Counted from the first letter of the stretch, positions 36,228-43,971 are shown. The stretch is DNA of 64,000 nt from Accumulibacter sp036625275 (GCF_036625275.1 NZ_JAZKUD010000008.1:33339-97338); one strand, 5' to 3'. Numbers and translations are program-made. Notes: generated by a model not told the origin, from the sequence alone.

Positions 36228-37140
36228 CCCAGTTTACAAAACAGAACTAGGGGCACTCTATTGTTCTGACAGTTTGGAGTTCATGAGGAATTTGCCAAGC
36301 GACTCTGTCAATTTGGTTGTCACAAGCCCCCCCTATGCGCTGCACTTCAAAAAGGAATATGGAAATGCAAATCAAGCAGACTACACCGCTTGGCTTATTC
36401 CGTTCGCGAATGAAATTAAGCGCATCATCAAGCCATCAGGTTCATTCGTTCTAAATCTTGGCGGTGCGTGGCAACCAGGAGCGCCTGTGCGAAGCTTGTA
36501 TCACTACAGAACTTTACTCGCTTTGGTTGACGATGTTGGGTTTCAACTGGCACAAGAGTTCTTCTGGTATAACCCTGCAAAAATGCCAGCCCCCGCAGAA
36601 TGGGTGAATGTAAGAAGAATCAGAGTAAAGGATAGCGTCGAGTATATTTTCTGGCTTGTCAAAGACCCAATGGCCAATGCCGACAACAGAAAAGTACTAC
36701 AACCTTACAGTGAAGACATGAAGCGCCTTATTAAGCGAGGCGTCAAACAGACGGTTCGCCCTAGTGGTCATATAATAAACGATTCTTTCGCCAGTGATCA
36801 AGGTGGGTCAATCCCGCCAAATATTATTCAGTGCGGCAACAATGAATCGAACAGCGCATATATTAAAACCAGTAAGCTATTAGGCAACAAGGTACATCCT
36901 GCTCGTTTTCCTGCTGAATTGCCCCGGTTCTTTATTGAGTTTCTTACAAAACCTGGCAATCTTGTGCTCGATCCTTTCGCTGGTAGTAATACAACAGGAT
37001 TTGTTGCGGAAGAATTAAATCGTAGATGGATCGGATTGGAGATAAGAAGCGATTATGCCGAGGAAAGCAGGCTGCGTTTTGAATTGCCAGAAACAGAAGC
37101 AGCCGCAACAACTCCGAGTCAGTCATGTTTGGCTCTGTAA
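36211..37140 (+). CDS. cassette 2: site-specific DNA methyltransferase, beta-class order
   Basis: The 309-residue enzyme has the catalytic motif TSPPY at residues 38-42 and the AdoMet motif 'DPFAGSNTT' at 254-262. Motif IV therefore precedes motif I, the beta arrangement. TSPPY is typical of N4-cytosine methyltransferases, though adenine enzymes of this class exist. The ATG at 36211 has AGGAT nearby and overlaps the endonuclease gene; an upstream frame opening at 36160 lies fully inside that gene. Together they form a type II restriction-modification system carried by the integron. Confidence 0.88.
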   Translation: MHLPPDPVYKTELGALYCSDSLEFMRNLPSDSVNLVVTSPPYALHFKKEYGNANQADYTAWLIPFANEIKRIIKPSGSFVLNLGGAWQPGAPVRSLYHYRTLLALVDDVGFQLAQEFFWYNPAKMPAPAEWVNVRRIRVKDSVEYIFWLVKDPMANADNRKVLQPYSEDMKRLIKRGVKQTVRPSGHIINDSFASDQGGSIPPNIIQCGNNESNSAYIKTSKLLGNKVHPARFPAELPRFFIEFLTKPGNLVLDPFAGSNTTGFVAEELNRRWIGLEIRSDYAEESRLRFELPETEAAATTPSQSCLAL

Positions 37141-37161
37141 ATTTAGCAACATTTTCATTTA

Positions 37162-37168
37162 GCCCAAC
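37162..37168. other. half attC site (R'' only)
   Basis: GCCCAAC lies 21 bp after the methyltransferase stop, and AAGACGCTCAAC follows. No matching GTTGGGC or GTTRRRY partner is found before the PIN gene at 37239. The attC of this cassette therefore looks truncated, leaving the restriction-modification and PIN genes in one composite cassette. Confidence 0.45.
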
Positions 37169-37238
37169 AAGACGCTCAACTTGAAAATCAAGAAAATCAA
37201 GGGACAGACCACGGTTTATCTGAACCAAGACGGAAATC

Positions 37239-37721
37239 ATGAAGCGAAAAGTCTACATTGAAACCTCTGTCATCAGCTATCTGACGGCACGCCCCAGCAA
37301 GACTATTATTGGTGCCGCCCATCAGCAAATCACTCTGGCTTGGTGGGAGCTACGCTCGGACTATGAACTTCTTGTTTCTCAGTTAGTCTGGCAAGAGTGC
37401 GCCGCTGGCGATCCTGTGGCTGCACAGAAAAGGCTTGCGGCACTTGATGGGATATCCGTACTCGCGGTAACGCAAGACATGATTCGTTTGGCCAAATCGC
37501 TTATTGAACAAGCCATCATTCCCTCCAAGGCGATTGAGGATGCGCTTCATATTGCGGTTTCGACACTGCATCACGTTGATTTTCTACTGACCTGGAATTG
37601 CCGTCACATTGCCAATCCAGTGATTCAGGAAAAGATCGCCGTTTATCTTGAGACAAGCGGATTGTTCCTCCCGATCATATGTACTCCCGAGGAGCTTCTT
37701 GGAGGAAATAACGATGACTGA
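37239..37721 (+). CDS. cassette 3: PIN-domain (VapC-like) toxin
   Basis: The 160-residue protein is a PIN-fold nuclease. The first acidic motif is 'KVYIETSVISYL' with Glu in place of the more usual Asp, and the second is 'AIEDALHIAVSTLHHVDFLL'. It likely cleaves RNA as the toxin of a toxin-antitoxin pair. A small gene overlaps its 3' end by 8 bp behind a strong ribosome site and is the probable antitoxin, giving toxin-first order. It shares a composite cassette with the restriction-modification genes because the intervening attC is incomplete. Confidence 0.8.
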   Translation: MKRKVYIETSVISYLTARPSKTIIGAAHQQITLAWWELRSDYELLVSQLVWQECAAGDPVAAQKRLAALDGISVLAVTQDMIRLAKSLIEQAIIPSKAIEDALHIAVSTLHHVDFLLTWNCRHIANPVIQEKIAVYLETSGLFLPIICTPEELLGGNNDD

Positions 37722-37920
37722 TGAAATCATGAAGGAAGTTCATGCGATCAAGGACGCGATTGGCGTCAAGTATGGCAACAATCTGGATGCACTGTTCAAG
37801 GAGATACAGCTTGCCGAAGCCAGACTCAAGGCGGCTGGCTTCCAGGTTTTGGCTCCCCCGGACAATCCAGCAAATTTGCCTAACACTGCATTGCAACGGA
37901 CTCGCTTCGCTCGCCGCTGA
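37714..37920 (+). CDS. cassette 3: small probable antitoxin, C-terminus encoded by attC
   Basis: The 68-residue protein starts MTDEIMKEVHAIKDAIGVKY behind GGAGGAAATAACG, overlapping the PIN gene. It is charged and probably helical, consistent with an antitoxin, though no DNA-binding fold is obvious. The last 14 residues (LPNTALQRTRFARR) are translated from the attC site, so the cassette's recombination site doubles as coding sequence. The antitoxin role is inferred from its position. Confidence 0.65.
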   Translation: MTDEIMKEVHAIKDAIGVKYGNNLDALFKEIQLAEARLKAAGFQVLAPPDNPANLPNTALQRTRFARR

Positions 37921-37935
37921 ATTTGGACGTTGGGC
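37878..37935. other. attC site 3 (58 bp)
   Basis: R'' is GCCTAAC at 37878-37884 and R' is GTTGGGC at 37929-37935. The internal GCAACGGACTCGCTTCGCTC forms the hairpin tip. It overlaps the end of the small antitoxin gene, including its stop codon. Confidence 0.82.
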
Positions 37936-37938
37936 ATC

Positions 37939-38391
37939 ATGAACGCCGCCGCGCCTGACGAGCCGATTTACTTCTACTCGAAGACGATGCCCTTCTGGGG
38001 TTTGTCGAACTTCTCTCCTCTCGAAATTGAAGTCGAAGGTGAGTTCTGGCCGACGGTTGAACACTTTTTCCAAGCGCAGAAGTTCAACGATCGTGAAGTT
38101 CGCGAACGCATTCGCCGTGCCCCAACACCCAAAGAAGCTAGAGCGCCTGGCCAGTCTCGTTCTTTTGCCATCCGTTCAGATTGGGACACTGTCCGTGAAG
38201 ACGTCATGCTCAAAGCTCTTCGACTCAAGTTTCTGGTCCCGAAGGCGCGGGACATGTTGTTTTCAACAGGCACAAGAACGCTTATCGAAAGCTCTCCCTT
38301 CGACTACTTCTGGGCGTGCGGTCAGGATGGAACGGGGCAAAATCGCCTAGGGCAATTGCTAATGCCTGTTCGCAAGGAGTTGGCCGCATGA
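37939..38391 (+). CDS. cassette 4: NADAR / YbiA-like N-glycosidase
   Basis: The 150-residue protein fits the NADAR family: 'YFYSKTMPFWGLSNFSP', 'WPTVEHFFQAQKF', 'RLKFLVPKARDMLFSTG' and 'ESSPFDYFWACGQDGTGQNR'. YbiA-type members hydrolyse early riboflavin intermediates, and other NADAR proteins act on ADP-ribose or take part in phage defence. The ATG lies four bases after the attC 3 core, the usual position in a cassette. The stop codon is one base before the next attC. Which NADAR activity applies cannot be told from sequence. Confidence 0.88.
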   Translation: MNAAAPDEPIYFYSKTMPFWGLSNFSPLEIEVEGEFWPTVEHFFQAQKFNDREVRERIRRAPTPKEARAPGQSRSFAIRSDWDTVREDVMLKALRLKFLVPKARDMLFSTGTRTLIESSPFDYFWACGQDGTGQNRLGQLLMPVRKELAA

Positions 38392-38392
38392 T

Positions 38393-38430
38393 GCCCAACC
38401 CTGCGGTCACCCGGACCTTGAACGTTGGGC
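38393..38430. other. short attC site 4 (38 bp)
   Basis: GCCCAAC at 38393-38399 and GTTGGGC at 38424-38430 are perfect complements, but only 24 bases separate them, with GGTC / GACC as the inner stem. This is shorter than normal attC sites (about 55 bp or more) and may be a deletion form. Confidence 0.65.
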
Positions 38431-38485
38431 ACCACCAATCGGCGGAATGAGCGACAATTGAGCTTCCCAGCTTGGAGAAACGACA

Positions 38486-38692
38486 ATGGAACTGACAGCC
38501 GTACTGACCCCTGCCGAAGAAGGTGGCTACGTCGCAATGAATCCCGAAACCGGAACGACCACGCAAGGTGAGACGGTCGAAGAAGCGATCGCTAACCTTC
38601 AGGAAGCCACAGCGCTCTATTTGTCCGAGTTCCCCATTCCTGTGCCGGGCCATCCGCTGGTAACGACATTCAGCGTTCCCGCGCATGCCTAA
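38486..38692 (+). CDS. hicB: cassette 5: HicB-like antitoxin
   Basis: The 68-residue protein has the HicB partial RNase-H-like fold: 'LTPAEEGGYVAMNPETGTTT' and 'GETVEEAIANLQEATALYLS'. HicB neutralises the HicA mRNA interferase. A ribosome site (GGAGA) precedes the ATG. The hicA frame starts at 38685 and overlaps the hicB end, but hicA is frameshifted, so the antitoxin now lacks a working partner. Confidence 0.85.
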   Translation: MELTAVLTPAEEGGYVAMNPETGTTTQGETVEEAIANLQEATALYLSEFPIPVPGHPLVTTFSVPAHA

Positions 38693-38902
38693 ACTGCCAC
38701 ATGTTTCGGGGGCGGCTGTCGTACAGGCTTTGCAGCGTCTCGGCTTCGAGAAGCTCCGGCACAGTCCGGGAGCCACGTAATCATGCGCCGTGGGTCCAAA
38801 GGCTGTGTCGTACCCATGCACAGCGAGGTCAAGACCGGGACGCTGGCAGGTGTTCTACGTCAGGCCGACGTAACGCCCGAGAAATTCATCTCGGTTCTTT
38901 AA
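38685..38902 (+). pseudogene. hicA: cassette 5: frameshifted hicA toxin
   Basis: The frame opens MPKLPHVSGAAVVQALQRLG and meets a stop soon after 'RHSPGAT'. One frame over, the reading continues 'SHVIMRRGSKGCVVPMHSEV' to a TAA at 38900-38902. Joined, the two parts give a complete HicA double-stranded-RNA-binding fold with the catalytic His in 'SHV'. A small insertion or deletion near 38765-38775 breaks it. Sequencing error is the main alternative. Confidence 0.75.
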
Positions 38903-38909
38903 CCGTGGT

Positions 38910-39005
38910 GCCCAACCCCTCCGTCAACCGAACCGCCTGCAAGCTGCGCTTGCAGGTTCGCTCCGGCCTTCGGCCTCGGCCGGCCGGTTACGTCGAACGT
39001 TAGCA
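38910..39005. other. attC site 5 (96 bp)
   Basis: R'' is GCCCAAC at 38910-38916 and R' is GTTAGCA at 38999-39005, with inner arms CCGTCAACCG / CGGTTACG. The long centre contains two further hairpins (GCCTGCAAGC / GCTTGCAGG and CCGGCCTTCGG / CGGCCGG). Confidence 0.78.
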
Positions 39006-39017
39006 TGTAAAAATCCT

Positions 39018-39539
39018 ATGGTCATAGAACCTCAATCTGCACAGACGTTCATTAACGGCTATTCAAGACTTCTGACCGAAATACATCGGTTGTCGAATGG
39101 AAAGGCCGGTTTGGAACTGTTGAATATGTTGGCCGCTGGGCGCGACGTGGCCATTACGTCGCCTTCAATCGTTGGGTCCGCCATTGCGGAACTTGAAAAG
39201 AAGGGAAATCCCGTACCACCAGAAGTGGTTGGCGCGATCAAATCCCTTCAGTTAAAACGATGGATATACCTTCGCGACACAACCGCCTACTCTGTCTTTC
39301 TGGACCCTTCTGGCAATGATGCCTACGCGGTACTTGGCCTGACAGACAGGCTTCGAGACATTCTCGGAGGTTCCGGTGTCTCTTTTCGAACTGGAGTTGT
39401 TGAGTTCTGTGGTCGTTTTGTGTGTGATGGCATCGTCTCAAATCCTGTCTGGCTTGGCTCGAACTACCGCAAGGAGTTCGCAGCTCGTCTGTCTGCGCTC
39501 AAGAAAGAGGGGAGGTTCCATGTTTCACCCGCACGCTAA
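39018..39539 (+). CDS. cassette 6: hypothetical protein
   Basis: The 173-residue protein starts MVIEPQSAQTFINGYSRLLT, 13 bases after the attC 5 core. I do not recognise a family. It has no signal peptide or membrane segment; a helical N-terminal half is followed by a beta-rich 'AYSVFLDPSGNDAYAVLGLT' and a basic C-terminus. Its stop codon is inside the left arm of the last attC, which is the usual cassette design. Composition is nearer the chromosome than cassettes 1 and 2. Confidence 0.65.
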   Translation: MVIEPQSAQTFINGYSRLLTEIHRLSNGKAGLELLNMLAAGRDVAITSPSIVGSAIAELEKKGNPVPPEVVGAIKSLQLKRWIYLRDTTAYSVFLDPSGNDAYAVLGLTDRLRDILGGSGVSFRTGVVEFCGRFVCDGIVSNPVWLGSNYRKEFAARLSALKKEGRFHVSPAR

Positions 39540-39551
39540 CGCATAAGGTTA
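39534..39551. other. attC remnant interrupted by the IS element
   Basis: CGCTAAC at 39534-39540 is an R''-like arm following the last cassette gene. Eleven bases later the IS element begins, and no R' partner is seen beyond it, so the terminal attC has been broken. Confidence 0.5.
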
Positions 39552-40133
39552 GGTTCTGTTGACCCATCACCGCAGCCAGATGAGAGCGGAGACGAAGCGC
39601 AGCCTGCCCATGTAGTTGCGGGAGGTTTTTTCATCGCGTGAGAAAATCCTCCGGTAATGTTGGATTGGGTTGAAGAAGCACTCGATCAGGTGGCGCTCCC
39701 TGGAAACGAACCCATCGACCTCGCGGGGTTTGGTACAGTGGCTGCGGGATGGGATGACCGCGTCCCTATCGCGCGCCTCGATGGCCCGGACGAAGGCGTC
39801 GCTGTCGTAGCCCTTGTCGGCGATGAGCGCCTGAGCCCCCCTTAGGCAGCGCTTCCCCAACGCCATGGCGGCACCCGCGGGAGAAGCACTTGAAAACCGG
39901 GTTCCACTGGCCAGGGGCGGCAGGCAGCAAGCGCCAGGGCGCCCCCGACCGCAGCACCCACAAGACCGCTACCAGGAAGGCCCGGCAGGCGGGTTCCGAG
40001 GCCATGCGGACAGGCCTGTGGGCCACCAGTATCGGGTAGATCGCCCCCATTCTTCGTCGCTGATTTCGAGCCGGTTCGCCATCGCCAAAAGGCTCCAACC
40101 CTCGCAGTAGACGGGGCTTGTGTCAACAGAACC
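39552..40133 (-). mobile_element. decayed IS5-family-like insertion sequence
   Basis: The 582-bp element has terminal inverted repeats GGTTCTGTTGACCC (left) and GGTTCTGTTGACAC (right, complement). It is flanked by TA on both sides (39550-39551 and 40134-40135), a target pattern common in IS5-family elements. It is shorter than complete relatives, and its transposase is broken by an internal deletion and frameshifts. It closes the integron array. Confidence 0.8.
39567..40082 (-). pseudogene. IS5-family transposase, frameshifted and internally deleted
   Basis: On the minus strand the frame opens MANRLEISDEEWG at 40082, then shifts one base to 'GAIYPILVAHRPVRMASEPA' and 'WVLRSGAPWRLLPAAPGQWN', the N-terminal domain of IS5-type transposases. 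After a gap it resumes with 'LIADKGYDSDAFVRAIEARD' and 'RERHLIECFFNPIQHYRRI', which hold a DDE region and the C-terminal Glu. The middle with the first catalytic Asp is missing. The product cannot be functional. Confidence 0.85.
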
Positions 40134-40142
40134 TAGTCAGGC

Positions 40143-40485
40143 GGGTGTGAATGAAAGTGTTGGGAGGTACCGATGGCTCCCCTCCCCCCTCGCGGGGGGC
40201 GAAGGCGGGGTTTCGCGGAGCACTGCTCCGCGCCGCCGCAGCCGGCCCGCGATGCAGCGCGGGCCGTGGAAGGGGTTGGGGGAGAGGGGCGTCCATGCCC
40301 TCGCAGATGTCAGCAGAGCAGACTGACGGCTTTGGCGATGTGCTGTCGCAAGGATTCGACGAATTCGTGTGCAACGATGGCCCCCTCTCCCCCAACCCCT
40401 CCCCCGCGAGGGGGGAGGGGTGATTACCGATGTCAACGCATCTCCATTGAACAAGAGACCTCGACCAACACTTTCAATCGCACCC
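40143..40485. mobile_element. MITE-like element, right copy, with 9-bp target duplication
   Basis: This 343-bp copy is nearly identical to the one at 32579 but inverted. It is flanked by the 9-bp direct repeat TAGTCAGGC at 40134-40142 and 40486-40494. Its left duplication begins at the base where the IS element ends, and its last base supplies part of the stop codon of the adjacent beta-oxidation gene. No transposase is encoded. A related source element elsewhere in the genome presumably mobilised both copies. Confidence 0.85.
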
Positions 40486-42590
40486 TAGTCAGGCTGCAGC
40501 CTCCGGGGATAGAAGGTCCGACCGTTCGCCACCAGTTCCCGGAGCAGCGGCGCCGGTGTCCAGAAGTCCGGACCGAAACGCTCGCAGTAGTCTTCGATGC
40601 TGGCCAGCACCCGCGCCAGTCCCCATTGATCAGCGAAGAAAAGAGGACCGCCGCGCCATGACGGGAATCCGTAACCGTTGAGCCAGACCATGTCGACATC
40701 GATGGGACGCGCGGCGACGCCCTCGGCCAGGATCTTTGCGCCTTCGTTGATCATCGAGAAGAGACAGCGTTCAACGATCTCCTGATCGTCGATCGTTCGA
40801 CGCTCGATTCCCCTCGCCCGCGAATGCTCGACGATCAGTTCCTCGATCGCCGGGTCCGGCAGGGGCGTTCGGTTCCCGGATTCGTAGCGGTACCACCCGG
40901 CAGCGGTTTTTTGCCCCAATCGTCCAAGCTGACAGACCTGATCGAGAAGATCGCAGTCGCGCACGCCCGGCTTGCGAAGATGTGCCCTGGCCTTGCGGTT
41001 GCGCCAGCCGATATCGAGGCCGGCAAGATCGCCGACCGCAAAAGGCCCCATCGGGAATCCGAAATCGACCAGCGCCGCGTCCACCTGCTGCGGTAGCGCT
41101 CCTTCTTCCAGCAGGAACCAGGCTTCGCGTGTTCTTTGCGCAAGCATGCGGTTGCCAACGAAACCATCGCACCCGCCGACGAGAACGGCGATCTTGCCGA
41201 GTTTCTTGCCAAGTTGCATGACTGTCGCCAGGACATCGGGGGCAGTCCTGTCTGTACGCACGTTCTCCAGCAGGCGCATGACGTTGGCCGGACTGAAGAA
41301 GTGCATTCCCACCACATCCTGCGGTCGCCGCGTGAATTCGGCAATCTGTGCGACATCGAGATAGGAGGTATTGGTGGCGAGGATGGCGCCCGGCCTGGCA
41401 ATCGCATCGAGTTGTTCGAACACCTGACGTTTGACGTCCAGATCTTCGAAAACGGCTTCGACGACCAGGTCGACCTCGGCAAGCGCCTGCCAGTCCAGCG
41501 TCGGCCGGATGCACTCCAGCCGGCGCTGCATATCCTGCGGCGACAGCGTGCCGCGCGACACGCTGGCCTGATAGTTTTTCCTGATCGTCGCCATCCCTCT
41601 TTCCAGCGCCAGCGCTTCGACTTCCTTGAGCAGGACGCTGAAACCGGCATTGGCGAAACACATGGCAATTCCACTACCCATCGTGCCGGCGCCAAGCACG
41701 GCGACCTGGACGATTTCGCGCGCCCGTACATCGGCGGCCAGCCCCGGAACCCTGGCCACCTCGCGCTCGCCGAGGAAGGCGTTGCGCAGTGCGGCCGCCT
41801 GCGCCGAGGCCCGACGTTCGAGAAACCACTCGCGTTCGCGCCGCAACCCCTCATCGAAAGACAGACTGGCCGCTGCGGCGACCGCTTCAATCGCCGTCAA
41901 GGGTGCTTGCAGGTGTCGCTGCTTCTCGCTTGCCTGCCGTCGCGCTTCCTGAAAAATCTCCGGTGCCACCGGCGCCACCGGCAAGGTGCCCGTACGCCGC
42001 AGGATGGTACCCGGTGTGGCCAGCCGGCGTGCGGCGGCAATCGCCGCGGCTTCCAGATCGCCCTGGGCAATTTCGTCGATGGCGCCGATTTCCAGCGCAC
42101 GTTCGGCAGCGATGATTGCGCCACTGCTGATCATCTGCAAGGCGGTCGGTACGCCCACCAGGCGCGGCAATCGCTGCGTACCACCCGCGCCGGGGATGAC
42201 CCCCAGCCTGACTTCCGGCAGGCCCACCCTGGCCGTCGCCGTGGCAATCCGGTAATGGCTGGCCAGGGCAATCTCGAAGCCGCCACCCAGCGCCGTCCCG
42301 TGCATCGCCACGACCACCGGCTTGAGGGCGTTCTCGATCGCCTGCGTCACCGCCGGCAAATGCGGCTCCTGCGGCGGACGGTCAAACTCGCTGACGTCGG
42401 CGCCAGCGATGAACGTTCGTCCGGCGCAAAGAATGATCGTCGCACGCACTTCCGTGTCCGTTTCCGCCTGTCGGATCGCGTTCAGCAAACCGGCACGTAC
42501 TTCCCGGGCCAATGCGTTTACCGGCGGATTATCCACAGTGACCAAAGCGATTTCGCCATCGCGACGATAGCTGACAAGAACTGACGACAT
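40485..42590 (-). CDS. enoyl-CoA hydratase / 3-hydroxyacyl-CoA dehydrogenase (FadJ-like multifunctional enzyme)
   Basis: The 701-residue enzyme catalyses hydration and NAD-dependent oxidation in beta-oxidation. The N-terminal crotonase domain has 'GTALGGGFEIALASHYRIAT' and the acidic 'LPEVRLGVIPGAGGTQRLPR'. A linker follows, then the dehydrogenase Rossmann motif 'VAVLGAGTMGSGIAMCFANA' (about residue 295) and two C-terminal dehydrogenase domains. The order matches FadJ and peroxisomal-type enzymes. It may also serve the PaaF/PaaH steps of phenylacetate breakdown, for which no separate genes are seen. A hairpin in the 147-bp gap upstream may separate it from the thiolase transcript. Confidence 0.92.
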   Translation of the reverse strand: MSSVLVSYRRDGEIALVTVDNPPVNALAREVRAGLLNAIRQAETDTEVRATIILCAGRTFIAGADVSEFDRPPQEPHLPAVTQAIENALKPVVVAMHGTALGGGFEIALASHYRIATATARVGLPEVRLGVIPGAGGTQRLPRLVGVPTALQMISSGAIIAAERALEIGAIDEIAQGDLEAAAIAAARRLATPGTILRRTGTLPVAPVAPEIFQEARRQASEKQRHLQAPLTAIEAVAAAASLSFDEGLRREREWFLERRASAQAAALRNAFLGEREVARVPGLAADVRAREIVQVAVLGAGTMGSGIAMCFANAGFSVLLKEVEALALERGMATIRKNYQASVSRGTLSPQDMQRRLECIRPTLDWQALAEVDLVVEAVFEDLDVKRQVFEQLDAIARPGAILATNTSYLDVAQIAEFTRRPQDVVGMHFFSPANVMRLLENVRTDRTAPDVLATVMQLGKKLGKIAVLVGGCDGFVGNRMLAQRTREAWFLLEEGALPQQVDAALVDFGFPMGPFAVGDLAGLDIGWRNRKARAHLRKPGVRDCDLLDQVCQLGRLGQKTAAGWYRYESGNRTPLPDPAIEELIVEHSRARGIERRTIDDQEIVERCLFSMINEGAKILAEGVAARPIDVDMVWLNGYGFPSWRGGPLFFADQWGLARVLASIEDYCERFGPDFWTPAPLLRELVANGRTFYPRRLQPD

Positions 42591-42680
42591 GCTGGGAACT
42601 CCGATGGGGCGCCCTGGCCCTCTTCAAGACAAGAAAAACGCCGACCCGGCCGATCGATGACCGGTCTATACGCAACAAAG

Positions 42681-42713
42681 GCTCCGGGGGACCGCTGAAC
42701 GGCCCCCCGGAGC
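42681..42713 (-). terminator. hairpin, probable terminator after the thiolase gene
   Basis: GCTCCGGGGG at 42681-42690 pairs with CCCCCGGAGC at 42704-42713 around a 13-base loop. On the minus strand the stem is followed by CTTTGTTG, a weak T-rich tail. It lies between the thiolase stop (42738) and the FadJ-like start (42590), so it may end or attenuate the upstream transcript. Confidence 0.6.
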
Positions 42714-42737
42714 ATCAGACCTTGGCCGGGGTACGAC

Positions 42738-43934
42738 TCAAAGCGCTTCGAAAATGCCGGCTGCGCCCATGCCGTGCCCGATGCACATGCTCACCATGCC
42801 GTACTTCATCTTCTCGCGACGCAGACCATGCAGCAGCGTGGCCACCTTGATGGCGCCGGTCGCTCCCAGAGGGTGACCGAGAGCGATCGCTCCACCCAGC
42901 GGATTGACGCGCGCCGGATCGAGCTCGCAGGTCCGCATGACCGCCAGTGCCTGAGCGGCGAAGGCTTCGTTCAACTCGATCCACTCCAGGTCGGATTTCT
43001 GCAAACCGGCCTTCCTGAGCGCGTCGGGAATCGCTTCGATGGGACCGATGCCCATGACCTCGGGCGGCACACCGCGAACCGAATAACTGACGAATCTGCC
43101 CAGCGGCTGCAGGTCGAACTGCTTCAGGATCTTCTCCGAAACCAGCAGCACTGCCCCCGCACCGTCCGACATCTGCGAACTGTTGCCGGCCGTCACCGAA
43201 CCCCTGGCAGCGAATACCGGCTTCATCTGCGCCAGTTTTTCCGGCGTCGCGTCAGCTCGCGGCCCTTCGTCGTCGACCACCACCCGCTCGACGAGCCTGA
43301 CCTCGCCGGTGGCGGGGTCGGGTACGCGGGTCCTGACGGTAAACGGAGCCGTTTCGGCCTTGAACTTGCCTTCGCGTATCGCGGCAATCGCCTTCTGATT
43401 CGATCCGGCCGCGAAGGCATCCTGGTCTTCGCGTGCAACCTGCCAGCGCTCGGCCACTTTTTCGGCCGTGATGCCCATCCCGAAAGCGACACCGAGATTG
43501 TCGTTACCTTCAAAAATACTGGGGTTGATGACCACCTTGTTGCCCAGCATGGTGACCATGCTCATCGTTTCGGTACCGCAACCGATCATTACATCGGCAT
43601 CACCGAGGCGAATCCGGTCGGCCGCCATGGCGACCGCTTGCAGCCCCGACGAGCAGAAGCGGTTCACCTGCACGCCCGGAACGCTGTGCGGCAAACCAGC
43701 CACCATCGCCGCCATGCGCGCGACGTTCAGGCCCTGCTCGGCCTCGGGCAAGGCGCAACCGGCGACGATGTCGTCGATCAGCGCCGGGTCGAGCGCCGGC
43801 GCTTGACCAAGGACCGTCCTGATCGCGTGTACCAGCATGTCATCCGGGCGGGTGGTCTTGTAGTAACCGTTGCGCTTGCCGATCGGCAGGCGCGCTGCAG
43901 CGACAATGTAGGCGTCTTGAATTGGCTTGTTCAT
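42738..43934 (-). CDS. acetyl-CoA acyltransferase (beta-oxidation thiolase)
   Basis: The 398-residue thiolase cleaves 3-ketoacyl-CoA. The acyl-accepting Cys is in 'NRFCSSGLQAVAMA' (about residue 90). The C-terminal 'NEAFAAQALAV', 'GGAIALGHPLGATGA' and 'MCIGHGMGAAGIFE' carry the catalytic His and Cys. The start at 43934 has GGAGAG eight bases upstream. It lies 37 bp behind the hydroxyacyl-CoA dehydrogenase gene, a FadN-FadA type pair. It is different in sequence from the paaJ-type thiolase at 53018. Confidence 0.93.
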   Translation of the reverse strand: MNKPIQDAYIVAAARLPIGKRNGYYKTTRPDDMLVHAIRTVLGQAPALDPALIDDIVAGCALPEAEQGLNVARMAAMVAGLPHSVPGVQVNRFCSSGLQAVAMAADRIRLGDADVMIGCGTETMSMVTMLGNKVVINPSIFEGNDNLGVAFGMGITAEKVAERWQVAREDQDAFAAGSNQKAIAAIREGKFKAETAPFTVRTRVPDPATGEVRLVERVVVDDEGPRADATPEKLAQMKPVFAARGSVTAGNSSQMSDGAGAVLLVSEKILKQFDLQPLGRFVSYSVRGVPPEVMGIGPIEAIPDALRKAGLQKSDLEWIELNEAFAAQALAVMRTCELDPARVNPLGGAIALGHPLGATGAIKVATLLHGLRREKMKYGMVSMCIGHGMGAAGIFEAL

Positions 43935-43971
43935 CTCAAACTCTCCGAAAATCAACGTAAATCATGGTCGC

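Noticed and set aside
32579..40485. The two MITE copies read as the ends of one large transposon carrying the integron
   Set aside because: Each copy has its own different 9-bp target duplication, which shows two independent insertions rather than one composite event.
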